A stretch of DNA of 46,171 nucleotides from Pseudomonas fluorescens (GTDB lineage Bacteria; Pseudomonadota; Gammaproteobacteria; Pseudomonadales; Pseudomonadaceae): NCBI RefSeq assembly GCF_902497745.1, contig NZ_CABVHJ010000003.1, positions 1 through 46,171 on the forward strand, written 5' to 3'. A model generated the notes under the pieces. That model saw nothing but the letters and a program-made list of their open reading frames with translations. It had not been told where the DNA came from and made no database searches. Positions 25,743 to 34,722 of this stretch are shown piece by piece. Position 1 is the stretch's first letter, and each line of letters starts with the position of its first letter. The translations under genes and the position numbers were made by a program.

Positions 25743-27581
25743 TCAATAACGATGTTTGCCTTGATGAATTTCCGCCAGCACCTCGTCGGTGACCCGAACG
25801 TAGGTCTGCGTGCCAGGCAGCCATGCGTAGATCGGATCATCGCCCGTCTGGCCAGGGTCGAAACCTTCATTTTTCAGTCGGGTTTTCTGGTATTTGAAGG
25901 TCCCGGTGGTTTCCATTTTCACCTTCACCCGCAGGAACAACGGTACCGCGTAGGCCGGCATACGTTCGCGGGCGAAGGTCAGCAACTCGGCGAAATCCAG
26001 GGTCGCGAGGGATTCCGCCGGCGTAATCGCCGCCATGCCGGCGCGGCCGTTGGTATTGCGGATCTCCACGCCATACGCCACCGCCTCGGAGATGTGCGGA
26101 TGTTGCAGCAGCAGGTTTTCGACTTCAGTGGTCGAGACGTTTTCGCCCTTCCAGCGATAGGTGTCACCGAGGCGATCAACAAATTGCGCATGACCAAAAC
26201 CGATGTTGCGCAGCAGATCGCCAGTGTTGAAAAAACGATCGCCTTTGCTAAACACGTCGTGAAGGACAACTTTGGCGGTTTTTTGCGGATCGGTGTAACC
26301 GTCCAGCGGCGCCTTCTCGTCGATCCGCGCCAGCAACAGGCCCTGCTCGCCCCTGCCGACCTTGCGCATGAAACCGTCGGTGCTGCGCAGCGGCTCACCG
26401 CTGTCATGGTCGTAAGCCACCAACTCCCAGGCCATCAGCGAAAAACCGATGGTGTTGTCGAAGTTGAGAATGTTAGTGAAGCCGATGTTGCCGTCGCTCG
26501 CCGCGTACAGCTCACAGATGTGGTCGACGGCGAAACGGGTCTTGAACTCGGCCCAGGCGCCCGGGCGCAAGCCGTTACCAATCATTTTGCGCACGTCGTG
26601 GCGGTTGTCATCGGCGCTGGCCGGTTGATCGACCAGATAACGGCACAACTCGCCGACATAGCCGATCGTGGTCGCGCGATAACGGCGCACATCGTTCCAG
26701 AACTGGCTGGCGCTGAATTTGCGGCGAATAGCAAAGCCTGAGGCGCCGTTGACTGCCGAACCCCAGCACACGCAGACACCGGTGGCGTGGTACAGCGGCA
26801 AGGTGCAATAGACGACATCGTCGGGGCCCATATTGAGGGCGATCATGCCGAAACTGGCAGAGCTGCGCATCCAGCGGCCGTGTTTGAACACTCCGGCCTT
26901 GGGCAGGCCGGTGGTGCCCGAGGTGTAAATGTAGAAACACGGATCGTCGAAAAACACCTGCTGACTGCTCGGCGGATTCTCGCTGGAAGCATCGGCACTG
27001 GCGCTGATCAGATTGACGTAGCCTTCGGGCGCAATGCCCGGATGGCTATAGGTGTCCTGATCGGCGACAAACCAGGTGCGCGGCGCGGTAATCGCCACTT
27101 GCTCGCGAATCGCCGCATAGGCCGGTACCAGTTCTTCGCCGACCACAATCGCCACCGGCGCCACCAGATTCACACTGTGGATCAGCGTGTCGCGCGTCTG
27201 CGAGGTATTGAGCAGCGCGCTGACCGCGCCGACCTTGGCCAGCGCCAGAATGGTCACCAGCAATTCCGGGCGGTTTTCAATAAACACCGCGACTACATCG
27301 CCCTTGCCGATGCCCTGCCCGTTCAGATAGTGCGCGATGCGGTTGGCCCACTGGTTGACCTGCGCATAGGTCAGCCGCACATCGCCCTGCAATAACGCCG
27401 GACCCTCGGGATTGCGCAGCGTCGCTTGTTCGAATGTCCAGCCAAGGCCACAGCTTTGGGTCGGATCCGTGACGTTGGCCACCTTCATGCCCTTGACCAC
27501 TCGCGGAATGGCTTTGGCAATCATCGGCAGTTTGCGGAGCATCATGCCCCAGGTAATCGTGTCGCTTGGCGCGTAGCTCAT
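25743..27581 (-). CDS. Long-chain acyl-CoA synthetase (FATP/FadD6 type)
   Basis: A 612-residue AMP-forming acyl-CoA synthetase that activates long or very long fatty acids with ATP and CoA at the membrane. Motifs in order are YIYTSGTTGLPKAG (phosphate loop), YAASDGNIGFTN (A5 region), FFNTGDLLRN (A7, Asp binding ribose) and DRLGDTYRWKGENVSTTEVE (A8 hinge). The catalytic Lys region near the C terminus (GTFKYQKTRLKNEGFDPG) is also present. An N-terminal segment with MLRKLPMIAKAIPRVVKGM is typical of the FATP branch. ATG at 27581 is used, with GGGAGC upstream; the frame extends 27 codons further. It is monocistronic. Confidence 0.93.
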   Translation of the reverse strand: MSYAPSDTITWGMMLRKLPMIAKAIPRVVKGMKVANVTDPTQSCGLGWTFEQATLRNPEGPALLQGDVRLTYAQVNQWANRIAHYLNGQGIGKGDVVAVFIENRPELLVTILALAKVGAVSALLNTSQTRDTLIHSVNLVAPVAIVVGEELVPAYAAIREQVAITAPRTWFVADQDTYSHPGIAPEGYVNLISASADASSENPPSSQQVFFDDPCFYIYTSGTTGLPKAGVFKHGRWMRSSASFGMIALNMGPDDVVYCTLPLYHATGVCVCWGSAVNGASGFAIRRKFSASQFWNDVRRYRATTIGYVGELCRYLVDQPASADDNRHDVRKMIGNGLRPGAWAEFKTRFAVDHICELYAASDGNIGFTNILNFDNTIGFSLMAWELVAYDHDSGEPLRSTDGFMRKVGRGEQGLLLARIDEKAPLDGYTDPQKTAKVVLHDVFSKGDRFFNTGDLLRNIGFGHAQFVDRLGDTYRWKGENVSTTEVENLLLQHPHISEAVAYGVEIRNTNGRAGMAAITPAESLATLDFAELLTFARERMPAYAVPLFLRVKVKMETTGTFKYQKTRLKNEGFDPGQTGDDPIYAWLPGTQTYVRVTDEVLAEIHQGKHRY

Positions 27582-27971
27582 GAAAGCTCCCCGTCCGACC
27601 TTGGCGTGCAGGTCGATGTTTTTATTTTTCGGGCTTTGGCTTGAAGCAACCAGCGCATTCAAGCGCGGGTCGGGATCGAAAATACGTCAGCGCTTCTCAG
27701 GCTGTACACGCGGTTTTTGCAATGTTTTGTATCCGCTGATCGGCAGATGGCTGCGGTGATCATCGGGTAAGCGATTGGTTCCGTTGTTTCGACAACGATC
27801 CCGCAAAATGCAGGATGCACGATGGCCATTCATGCAGTTTGCACGACGACTTGAATTTTCGTATTTTTTAACGTGTTGATTTATAAGGGTTTTATTAATT
27901 TCAAATGCTGGCACAATCGCTGCAACCTCCTCTGCATGCTTGCCATTCAAGTGCATACGGAGCTGAAAGAC
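27582..27971. other. Divergent promoter gap between acyl-CoA synthetase and DUF3509 genes
   Basis: No other gene is supported. The right part (27850-27905) is AT-rich, and a sigma-54-like promoter lies at 27908-27924 before the DUF3509 gene. Confidence 0.5.
27908..27924 (+). promoter_or_regulatory. Sigma-54-type promoter of the DUF3509 gene
   Basis: CTGGCACAATCGCTGCA keeps the invariant GG (27910-27911) and GC (27922-27923), exactly 10 bases apart, as in the RpoN consensus TGGCAC-N5-TTGCA with one change in the second half. AT-rich DNA upstream could bind IHF. The start would be near 27935, 37 bases before the ATG. Confidence 0.5.
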
Positions 27972-28250
27972 ATGAGCCTGATCCAAGAAAAATTTACCTC
28001 CCTGTTCTCCAACTTCGACGTCACCACTGCGCCACGCCCCGATGGCGGGATCCTGCTGACCCTGCGCAGCAGCGACGGCAAAGTGTTCAAGCGCGCACTG
28101 ACTTATCAACAACTGCATGCCGGCGATCAACTGTCGTGGGCGATCAGTGCGATTCGTCGTGACCTGGCTGAACAAGCCAGTGAGCTGCCGCAAATTGCCA
28201 TGCTGCAGAGCCAGCAGCGTTTTGCTCTGCCGACGTATCACTCGCTGTAA
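27972..28250 (+). CDS. DUF3509 domain protein (92 aa)
   Basis: A 92-residue DUF3509 protein, a family that is largely confined to Pseudomonas. It has the usual outline: MSLIQEKFTSLFSNFDVTT, then RPDGGILLTLRSSDGKVFKRALTYQQL, then LSWAISAIRRDLAEQASELP and a short tail. It is cytoplasmic with no known motif. GCTGAAAGAC provides a weak ribosome site; upstream frame residues (27873 on) are not supported. Control by a sigma-54-like promoter would tie it to nitrogen or similar signals, but this is inferred. Confidence 0.9.
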   Translation: MSLIQEKFTSLFSNFDVTTAPRPDGGILLTLRSSDGKVFKRALTYQQLHAGDQLSWAISAIRRDLAEQASELPQIAMLQSQQRFALPTYHSL

Positions 28251-28270
28251 TTTTTAAAGCGCTTTAAACA

Positions 28271-28310
28271 AAACAGGCCGTGGAGCTCTCGCTTCACGGC
28301 CTGTTTTTTT
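28271..28310 (+). terminator. Rho-independent terminator after the DUF3509 gene
   Basis: ACAGGCCGTG and CACGGCCTGT form a perfect 10-bp stem followed by TTTTTT. Confidence 0.92.
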
Positions 28311-28328
28311 ATGCCTGATACCAATCCC

Positions 28329-28416
28329 TGTGGGAGCGAGCTTGCTGGCGAAAGCGGTGTGTCAGGGACAAATTTTTATCTGATATCCCGCCTTCGCGAG
28401 CAAGCTCGCTCCCACA
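28329..28416. repeat. REPIN (GTGGGAGCGAGC family), copy 4
   Basis: Inverted REP pair with a middle of about 40 bases. The left arm has one change (CTTGCTGGCG instead of CTTGCTCGCG) that breaks one pair of the hairpin. It lies between convergent genes. Confidence 0.9.
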
Positions 28417-28431
28417 TTTGATTTGTGTGGA

Positions 28432-29115
28432 TCAGAAAGCTTCGGGTTCGATGCCGGTGAAGGTGTCGACGGTGACGTGGCTTCCCAACTCCCCGCCTTC
28501 ACGAGCCAGGCCGCAGGTTTGCAGGCCTGCCGCTTGTGCGGCGTCGAGTTCCTCGACGATGTCCGAGAGGAATAGAATCTCCCCCGCTTCAACGCCGATA
28601 GATTGCTGGATATTGGTGTACGACTGCGCCTCGCGCTTGGGCCCCGACGTCGTGTCGAAATAACCACTGAACAGCGGCGTCAGATCCCCCGCCTCCGAGC
28701 AGCCGAAAATCAGCTTCTGCGCCTGAATCGATCCCGACGAGTACACAAACAGTTGATAACCGGCAGCATGCCAGCGCCGCAACGCTTCAACGGCATCCGG
28801 ATACACATGCCCCTTCAACTGCCCGGCGTGATAACCCTGAGCCCAGACCATGCCTTGCAAGGCCTTGAGTGGCGTGGCTTTGCGATCTTCCTCGATCCAG
28901 CTCAACAGAATCTCGACAACCCGTTCAACATCGGCCTGCGGCGCATTGCTGTCACGGCGCACGGCGTCGAGTTGTTCAGCGACATCGGCGCGTTCGGCGT
29001 TCTGGCGCACGAAATCCGGTAGATGCTCGGCCGCATACGGAAACAGCACGTCGAAGACAAAACTCACCGCGCTGGTGGTGCCTTCGATGTCAGTAACGAT
29101 GGCTTTAATGGACAT
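28432..29115 (-). CDS. mtnC: Acireductone synthase (enolase-phosphatase E1)
   Basis: A 227-residue HAD-family enzyme of the methionine salvage pathway. It enolises and dephosphorylates 2,3-diketo-5-methylthiopentyl-1-phosphate to the acireductone. It opens with [21 protein letters not shown], where the DxEGT motif holds the nucleophile Asp. It continues with [23 protein letters not shown] and [19 protein letters not shown], the HAD loops II and IV. The start ATG lies 4 bases after the mtnD stop, so it is translated with it. It is the last gene of the MFS-mtnB-mtnD-mtnC operon and is followed by a REPIN. Confidence 0.95.
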   Translation of the reverse strand: MSIKAIVTDIEGTTSAVSFVFDVLFPYAAEHLPDFVRQNAERADVAEQLDAVRRDSNAPQADVERVVEILLSWIEEDRKATPLKALQGMVWAQGYHAGQLKGHVYPDAVEALRRWHAAGYQLFVYSSGSIQAQKLIFGCSEAGDLTPLFSGYFDTTSGPKREAQSYTNIQQSIGVEAGEILFLSDIVEELDAAQAAGLQTCGLAREGGELGSHVTVDTFTGIEPEAF

Positions 29116-29119
29116 CGAA

Positions 29120-29665
29120 TCAGTCCTCCAGACGCGGGAAACGGCCGGCGATGTCTTCGCCTGTGAAGTTGGCAACCCAGCCTTCCGGGTTGTTGAACAG
29201 TCGAATCGCCACGAAGTGCGGATGCTCGCCCATGTCGAACCAATGCTTGGTGCCGGCCGGTACCGAGATCAAATCGTTCTTCTCGCACAGTACGGCGTAG
29301 ACGTAATCGTCGATGTGCAAGGTAAACAACCCACGGCCGGCGACGAAAAATCTTACTTCGTCTTCACCATGGCGATGTTCTTCGAGGAACTTGGCGCGCA
29401 GTTCGGCTTTTTGCGGGTGATCGCTGTTCAGGCTGATGACGTCGACGGTGATGTAACCGCGCTCGGTCATCAGTTGGTCGATCTGCTCTTTATAGGCGCT
29501 GATCACTTCTTCCTGGGTGGCGCCGGGCTGGATCTTCGCCGCCGCTTGCCAGCGGTCGAAGCGCACGCCCTGCTCGGCCAGGGTCGAGGCGATGTCTTCG
29601 AAATGGGTCAGCACCTTGTTCGGAATGTCGGGGCTGGAAACGTGATAGACGGACAGGCTGCTCAT
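29120..29665 (-). CDS. mtnD: Acireductone dioxygenase
   Basis: A 181-residue cupin enzyme that oxidises acireductone to the keto-acid precursor of methionine plus formate when it holds iron (or an off-pathway product with nickel). The metal ligands are visible: two His and one Glu in [16 protein letters not shown], and a further His in [12 protein letters not shown]. The ATG at 29665 has GGAATTG-like sequence upstream and gives the usual [16 protein letters not shown] start; the frame upstream to 29722 is rejected. It lies directly before mtnC. A 94-base gap separates it from mtnB. Confidence 0.96.
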   Translation of the reverse strand: MSSLSVYHVSSPDIPNKVLTHFEDIASTLAEQGVRFDRWQAAAKIQPGATQEEVISAYKEQIDQLMTERGYITVDVISLNSDHPQKAELRAKFLEEHRHGEDEVRFFVAGRGLFTLHIDDYVYAVLCEKNDLISVPAGTKHWFDMGEHPHFVAIRLFNNPEGWVANFTGEDIAGRFPRLED

Positions 29666-29759
29666 TGGGGCAATTCCTCGGTATCGGCCTTGCCGTCCGG
29701 TTCTTGCAGACCGGTCGGGCACAGCATTTCATCAGGCAAATGGGCTACTTCTGGTGAAG

Positions 29760-30386
29760 TCAGCCTTGGCGGTTCATGACGCTGCGGGTTTTCAACTCGC
29801 ATTCAAACAGAAATTCAAAGGCCTCGATCTGCCGCAACGCATCGCTCATCTGCGCGCCCCAGGTGTAGAGGCCGTGACCGCGAATCAGATAACCGACGCA
29901 ATCGGGATGGGCGTCGAGCCAAGGCTGCACCTTGGCGGCGAGGCGCGCAATGTCCTGATCGTTGTCGAAAATCGGCACACGCACCCGCGATTCGTGAGTC
30001 GAGATGCCGCTGAAGGCTTTCTGCAGTTCGTAATCTTCGAACTCGATAAAGTCTTGCGGGGTCAGGCGCGACAGCACCGTGGCGTTGACCGAATGGGTGT
30101 GCAGCACTGCGCCGATCTCCGGCCGCCAGCTATACAGCTGAGTGTGCAGCAGGGTTTCCGCGGACGGCTTTTTACCCGGTTCCAGACTGTTGCCCGACAG
30201 GTCGGTGGCGAGCACATCGTCCAGACCCAACTGGCCCTTGTGCTTGCCCGACACGGTCAGCAACGCTTCGCTGGCCGACAGGCGCGTCGAGTAATTGCTG
30301 CTGGTGGCCGGCGACCAACCGCGACCATAAAGAAAGCGCCCGGCGTCGACGATTTGCTGGGCGAGTTGTTCACGCGTAAGGCTCAT
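29760..30386 (-). CDS. mtnB: Methylthioribulose-1-phosphate dehydratase
   Basis: A 208-residue class II aldolase-fold enzyme of methionine salvage that dehydrates 5-methylthioribulose 1-phosphate. Metal-binding His residues lie in AVLHTHSVNATVLSRL and in YLIRGHGLYTWG; GRFLYGRGWSPATSSNYS is the phosphate-binding start. The start overlaps the MFS stop by 4 bases, so it is translationally coupled to the transporter. The rest of the pathway (mtnA, mtnP or mtnN) is not in the window. Confidence 0.95.
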   Translation of the reverse strand: MSLTREQLAQQIVDAGRFLYGRGWSPATSSNYSTRLSASEALLTVSGKHKGQLGLDDVLATDLSGNSLEPGKKPSAETLLHTQLYSWRPEIGAVLHTHSVNATVLSRLTPQDFIEFEDYELQKAFSGISTHESRVRVPIFDNDQDIARLAAKVQPWLDAHPDCVGYLIRGHGLYTWGAQMSDALRQIEAFEFLFECELKTRSVMNRQG

Positions 30387-31528
30387 GGCCTGTCCTCTTG
30401 CATACGTGTGGCAATGATAACGGCAGCAGCGAGCGCCGCGAGACTGGCAATACTAAAGGTCAATGTCGCGCCGAGGGCATTCCAGCTGTAACCGGAATAC
30501 AACGCGCCGAGCGCACCGCCAGTGCCGGCCAATGCTGCGTACAACGCTTGACCCTGCCCTTGCTGACGCGCACCGAAGCTACGTTGCACGAAGGCGATGG
30601 CAGCGGCGTGAAAACTGCCAAAGGTTGCCGCGTGCAGAATCTGCGCGAACAACAGCACCGACAGGAACTCGGCGAACGAACCTAGCAGCAACCAGCGCAG
30701 CGCCGCCAGCAGAAAACTCGCCAGCAGCACCCGACGCAGGGAAAACCGCGCAAGAATCCGGCTCATGGCCATGAACATCAACACTTCGGCGACCACACCC
30801 ACGGCCCAGAGCATGCCGATCGTGCCGCGTGTGTAGCCGAGTCGTTCCAGGTGCAAGGTCAGAAAGGTGTAATACGGGCCGTGGCTCATCTGCATCAGCG
30901 CCACGCAGCCGTAAAAAGCCAGCACGCCGGGGTGGCGCAGTTGCTTGAGGAAACCTTCCCCGCCCGGCCGATTGCCTTGCGGCGGTTGCGCGTTCGGCAC
31001 CCACAGACTGCTGAGGACGATGCCGGCCATGATCAGCACCAGCGCCGCCGGGTAGATATCGAGGCTGAGCCATTCGAATAGCCGCCCCAGCGCGACCACG
31101 GTGATGATGAAACCGATCGAGCCCCACAAACGAATCTGGCTGTAGCGCGAGGTCTGCCCCTGCAAATGCGCCAGGGTGATGACTTCGAACTGCGGCAGCA
31201 CCGCGTGCCAGAAAAACGCATGCAGCGCCATGACCATCGCCAGCCAGGCGTAGGTCTTGCTGACGAAAATCAACGAGAAAGTCAGCAGTGTGCACACCGC
31301 GCCAAAGCGCACGATGGCCAGGCGTTTGCCGGTGTAATCGCCGAGCCAGCCCCAGATGTTCGGCGCCACGCAGCGCATCAGCATCGGGATGGCGACCAGT
31401 TCACCGATCCGCGCCGGACTGAAGCCGAGGTGGTCGAAGTACAGCGCCAGAAACGGCGCTGTCGAACCGAGCAAGGCGAAATAGAACAGATAGAAACTGG
31501 ACAGCCGCCAGTAAGGGAGCGCCGCCAC
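30383..31528 (-). CDS. MFS transporter leading the mtn operon
   Basis: A 381-residue major facilitator protein with about 12 hydrophobic spans. The N-terminal part (WRLSSFYLFYFALLGSTAPFLALYFDHLGF) and the sequence after it are like the HcaT/LacY-related branch (MFS_1_like). The loop between spans 2 and 3 is GWLGDYTGKRLAIVRFG, a variant of the MFS loop motif. It starts with GTG at 31528, as there is no better ATG in frame; ribosome-site support is poor. It lies 34 bases after aroC and overlaps mtnB by 4 bases. This suggests that it moves a substrate or product of methionine salvage or a methylthio compound, but the substrate is unknown. Confidence 0.88.
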   Translation of the reverse strand: MAALPYWRLSSFYLFYFALLGSTAPFLALYFDHLGFSPARIGELVAIPMLMRCVAPNIWGWLGDYTGKRLAIVRFGAVCTLLTFSLIFVSKTYAWLAMVMALHAFFWHAVLPQFEVITLAHLQGQTSRYSQIRLWGSIGFIITVVALGRLFEWLSLDIYPAALVLIMAGIVLSSLWVPNAQPPQGNRPGGEGFLKQLRHPGVLAFYGCVALMQMSHGPYYTFLTLHLERLGYTRGTIGMLWAVGVVAEVLMFMAMSRILARFSLRRVLLASFLLAALRWLLLGSFAEFLSVLLFAQILHAATFGSFHAAAIAFVQRSFGARQQGQGQALYAALAGTGGALGALYSGYSWNALGATLTFSIASLAALAAAVIIATRMQEDRP

Positions 31529-31562
31529 GCCGGTTATGCCGCGACGGCTTTCAGGCCTGCCA

Positions 31563-32654
31563 TCAAAGCTGACCCAGCACCGGCGTGCTCACGCGCACAT
31601 CGGCGTTCTGCCCACGGTGACGCAGCAGGTGATCCATCAGCACGATGGCCATCATCGCTTCGGCAATCGGCGTGGCGCGGATGCCGACGCACGGGTCGTG
31701 ACGGCCCTTGGTAATCACATCGACCGGATTGCCGTGGATGTCGATCGAACGGCCCGGGGTGGTGATGCTCGATGTTGGCTTGAGCGCCAAATGGGCAACG
31801 ATTGGCTGACCTGACGAGATGCCGCCGAGGATGCCGCCGGCGTTGTTGCTGAGAAAGCCTTCCGGGGTCATTTCATCGCGGTGCTCGGTGCCGCGTTGCG
31901 CGACCGAGGCGAAACCGGCGCCGATTTCCACGCCTTTGACGGCGTTGATGCTCATCAGCGCATGGGCCAGTTCGGCGTCGAGACGATCGAAAATCGGCTC
32001 GCCCAGACCTGGCATCACGCCTTCGGCAACCACGGTGATCTTCGCCCCGACCGAGTCCTGATCGCGGCGCAATTGATCCATGTAGGCTTCCAGCTCCGGG
32101 ACTTTGTCTGGATCAGGGCTGAAGAAGGCATTCTCCTCAACCGAATCCCAGGTCTTGAACGGAATTTCGATCGGGCCGAGCTGGCTCATGTAGCCACGAA
32201 TGACGATGCCTTGGCTGGCCAGATACTTTTTGGCAATCGCGCCCGCCGCCACGCGCATCGCGGTTTCGCGCGCCGAGCTGCGGCCACCGCCACGGTAGTC
32301 GCGCTCACCGTATTTGTGGTGGTAGGTGTAGTCGGCGTGGGCCGGGCGGAACAGATCCTTGATCGCCGAGTAGTCCTTGGACTTCTGGTCGGTGTTGCGG
32401 ATCAGCAGGCCGATCGAGCAACCGGTGGTGCGCCCTTCGAACACGCCGGAAAGGATTTCGACTTCGTCGGCTTCCTGACGCTGGGTGGTGTGGCGGCTGG
32501 TGCCCGGCTTGCGCCGATCGAGGTCGCGCTGCAGGTCTTCGAGGGAGATCTCCAGGCCCGGCGGGCAGCCGTCGACAATGGCGACCAACGCCGGACCATG
32601 GCTTTCGCCAGCGGTGGTGACAGTGAACAACTTGCCGTAGGTATTGCCGGACAT
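31563..32654 (-). CDS. aroC: Chorismate synthase
   Basis: A 363-residue enzyme of the shikimate pathway that turns 5-enolpyruvylshikimate 3-phosphate into chorismate with reduced FMN. Signature parts are [20 protein letters not shown] at the start, [26 protein letters not shown] (containing the GRSSARETA signature), and [20 protein letters not shown]. The length is normal. GGAGCGTCCTGC precedes the ATG. It may be transcribed with the downstream MFS-mtn genes; the 34-base gap has no terminator. Confidence 0.97.
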   Translation of the reverse strand: MSGNTYGKLFTVTTAGESHGPALVAIVDGCPPGLEISLEDLQRDLDRRKPGTSRHTTQRQEADEVEILSGVFEGRTTGCSIGLLIRNTDQKSKDYSAIKDLFRPAHADYTYHHKYGERDYRGGGRSSARETAMRVAAGAIAKKYLASQGIVIRGYMSQLGPIEIPFKTWDSVEENAFFSPDPDKVPELEAYMDQLRRDQDSVGAKITVVAEGVMPGLGEPIFDRLDAELAHALMSINAVKGVEIGAGFASVAQRGTEHRDEMTPEGFLSNNAGGILGGISSGQPIVAHLALKPTSSITTPGRSIDIHGNPVDVITKGRHDPCVGIRATPIAEAMMAIVLMDHLLRHRGQNADVRVSTPVLGQL

Positions 32655-32784
32655 GCAGGACGCTCCGTGAAATCAAACCCAAATTCGTGATGCGCGCCAG
32701 TATACGCAGGCTAACCGAGTAGTTCATCCTCGAACCTTAGTGGTGCTGGCGAGTCCAACCGGCACCTTGGCGAATGATGGCGTG

Positions 32785-33738
32785 ATGATGCTGCGAGTTT
32801 TGATCTTGAGTCTTACCCTCTTTACGGGCTTTGCCCAAGCAACGGTCCTACAACGCCCGGTAACTTTGGATACCGGCACCGGCGAGCTTTTCGGCTCGCT
32901 GCTGCTGCCAAAATCTGACAACCCAGTGCCGATTGTCCTGATTATTTCTGGCTCGGGTCCTACGGACCGTGATGGAAACAACCCCGACGGCGGGCGCAAC
33001 GACAGTCTCAAGCGCCTGGCCTGGGTGCTGGCCAAACACAACATCGCCAGCGTGCGTTACGACAAGCGCGGGGTGGCCGCAAGCCTGGCGGCGACGCCCG
33101 ATGAGCGCAATTTGTCGGTGGAGGCCTATGCGGCGGACGCAGTGGCGTGGGGGCAGAAGCTCAAGGCCGACCCGCGTTTCGGCAAACTGATTCTGCTCGG
33201 CCACAGTGAAGGCGCGCTGATTGCCAGCCTCGCCGCGCCGAAAGTCGATGCGGCGGCAGTGATTTCTTTGTCCGGCAGCGCCCGACCGGTCGATCAGGTG
33301 ATCCGCGAGCAACTGGCCCGCAGCCTGCCACCGCCGCTGATGCTGCGCAGCAATGAATTGCTCGACAGCCTCAAGGCCGGCCACACCGATGACAACGTGC
33401 CGCAACCATTGCAGGTGATTTTCCGCCCGAGCGTGCAGCCGTATCTGATTTCGCTGTTTCGTCAGGATCCGGCGAAAGCTTTTGCGCAACTGAAGATGCC
33501 GGCGCTGATCGTTCAGGGCAGCAACGACATTCAGGTCGGTACCGAAGACGCGAAACGCCTCAAAGCCGTCAAACCGGACGCCGATCTGGTGGTGATCGAA
33601 GGCATGAACCACGTCATGCGCATCGTGCACAACGATATGAAGCGGCAATTGGCCTCGTACAAGGATCCAAATTTGCCGCTGGCAGCGGAACTGGGCAGCA
33701 AGATCATCGAGTTTATTGACGGACTTCGCGCCAGTTAA
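32785..33738 (+). CDS. Exported alpha/beta hydrolase
   Basis: A 317-residue alpha/beta hydrolase with an N-terminal signal peptide (MLRVLILSLTLFTGFAQATV), so it probably acts in the periplasm. The oxyanion segment IVLIISGSGPTDRDG is followed by the nucleophile elbow LILLGHSEGALIAS (Ser in GHSEG). The acid is likely in LIVQGSNDIQVGTEDAKRLK, and the His in VVIEGMNHVMRIV. The substrate is unknown; esterase or peptidase are options. The start is ATG at 32785 or the next codon; the GTG at 32740 would put extra residues before the signal. It is divergent from aroC. Confidence 0.88.
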   Translation: MMLRVLILSLTLFTGFAQATVLQRPVTLDTGTGELFGSLLLPKSDNPVPIVLIISGSGPTDRDGNNPDGGRNDSLKRLAWVLAKHNIASVRYDKRGVAASLAATPDERNLSVEAYAADAVAWGQKLKADPRFGKLILLGHSEGALIASLAAPKVDAAAVISLSGSARPVDQVIREQLARSLPPPLMLRSNELLDSLKAGHTDDNVPQPLQVIFRPSVQPYLISLFRQDPAKAFAQLKMPALIVQGSNDIQVGTEDAKRLKAVKPDADLVVIEGMNHVMRIVHNDMKRQLASYKDPNLPLAAELGSKIIEFIDGLRAS

Positions 33739-33837
33739 GCGTTGTTTGCCCTCTAGTCCTGCAAAAAACGGCCGATAAGCCTTTGTCGCCAGCGCAATGG
33801 CTGGCGGCAAGCAGGGCTTGGACAGGATCTCGCCGTT

Positions 33838-34629
33838 ATGACTGATACCCAGACTTCACCCGACACCACCGCTGAAAAAGACGCACCGCCAGCGGTCGAG
33901 CTGCCGTGGGCGGATGTCCACGTCGAGCACCACAAGATGCTCCGCCTGGCCCCGCTGCAAACCGACCGCAACACTGGCGGGCGCCCTTTGCGCTTCGTCG
34001 AATTCGGCTATGCCGAGCGCAACAGCAAAGAAAAAAGCCTGATGCGCATGGCGATCAAACTGCCCGGCCAGCGTGTGCGCAAAGAGCAGAATCAGCTGGA
34101 TGTGTGGGTGGATCACACCACCAAGCGTGTGCACTTCGGCCCGGACAGCGGCCTGCAAATCGAACCGATGAACCGTGGCATCGGCCGTTACATGGCCGCG
34201 CAAGGTATCAACTGGGCGAAAAAGCGCTGGCCGACCTACACCGTCGACGGCATGGACTTGAACAACAAGGACGCGCTGAACGAAGACACACGTCTGCGCC
34301 GTGATCATTTCCTGCGTGTGCATGGTTTTGATGTGGTCTATGCCGATGCCCAGCATTTGAAGGGTAGCGTCAAGGAAGTGCAGGTTGGCGATTTGCTCGG
34401 CGACTGGAACAGCGAAAAGCTGCAGATCGTCGAGATTCTTGAAGCGGCGCAAATGCTTCAACAGGCCGAGCAGAATCTGGCCGAGCAGGAAGTGAAACTG
34501 AAGAAGCAGGAAGACAAGGTCAGCAAGTTCAAGCGTGAAGACGCCGGATTGCGTTTCACCATTACCTGTCTGGTGGCGTTTGCGGTGTTTCAGGCAGGGC
34601 TGTTGATCTGGATTGCTACGCACCGGTAG
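33838..34629 (+). CDS. Conserved hypothetical protein with coiled coil and C-terminal membrane anchor
   Basis: A 263-residue protein that I cannot assign a function. Residues 1-25 are polar and disordered-looking. Residues 25-175 form a mixed domain (WADVHVEHHKMLRLAPLQTD, ERNSKEKSLMRMAIKLPGQRV). Residues 190-235 form a Gln/Glu/Lys-rich coiled coil (MLQQAEQNLAEQEVKLKKQEDKVSK), and the last 25 residues are a membrane helix (FTITCLVAFAVFQAGLLIWIAT). The build suggests a protein held at the inner membrane by its tail with its domain in the cytoplasm. It lies in the aroC-prmB block, as the equivalent gene does in P. aeruginosa (from memory). Confidence 0.75.
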   Translation: MTDTQTSPDTTAEKDAPPAVELPWADVHVEHHKMLRLAPLQTDRNTGGRPLRFVEFGYAERNSKEKSLMRMAIKLPGQRVRKEQNQLDVWVDHTTKRVHFGPDSGLQIEPMNRGIGRYMAAQGINWAKKRWPTYTVDGMDLNNKDALNEDTRLRRDHFLRVHGFDVVYADAQHLKGSVKEVQVGDLLGDWNSEKLQIVEILEAAQMLQQAEQNLAEQEVKLKKQEDKVSKFKREDAGLRFTITCLVAFAVFQAGLLIWIATHR

Positions 34630-34631
34630 AT

Positions 34632-34711
34632 CAAAAGATCGCAGCCTTCGGCAGCTCCTACATTGGAATGCGGTAATCCCTGTAGGAGCTGCCGAAGGCT
34701 GCGATCTTTTG
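34632..34711. repeat. REPIN of second family (TAGGAGCTGCCGAAGGCTGC), copy 2
   Basis: Inverted pair CAAAAGATCGCAGCCTTCGG and its reverse, with a short middle. It lies between the convergent hypothetical gene and prmB. Confidence 0.92.
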
Positions 34712-34722
34712 CTTTTAACGGG

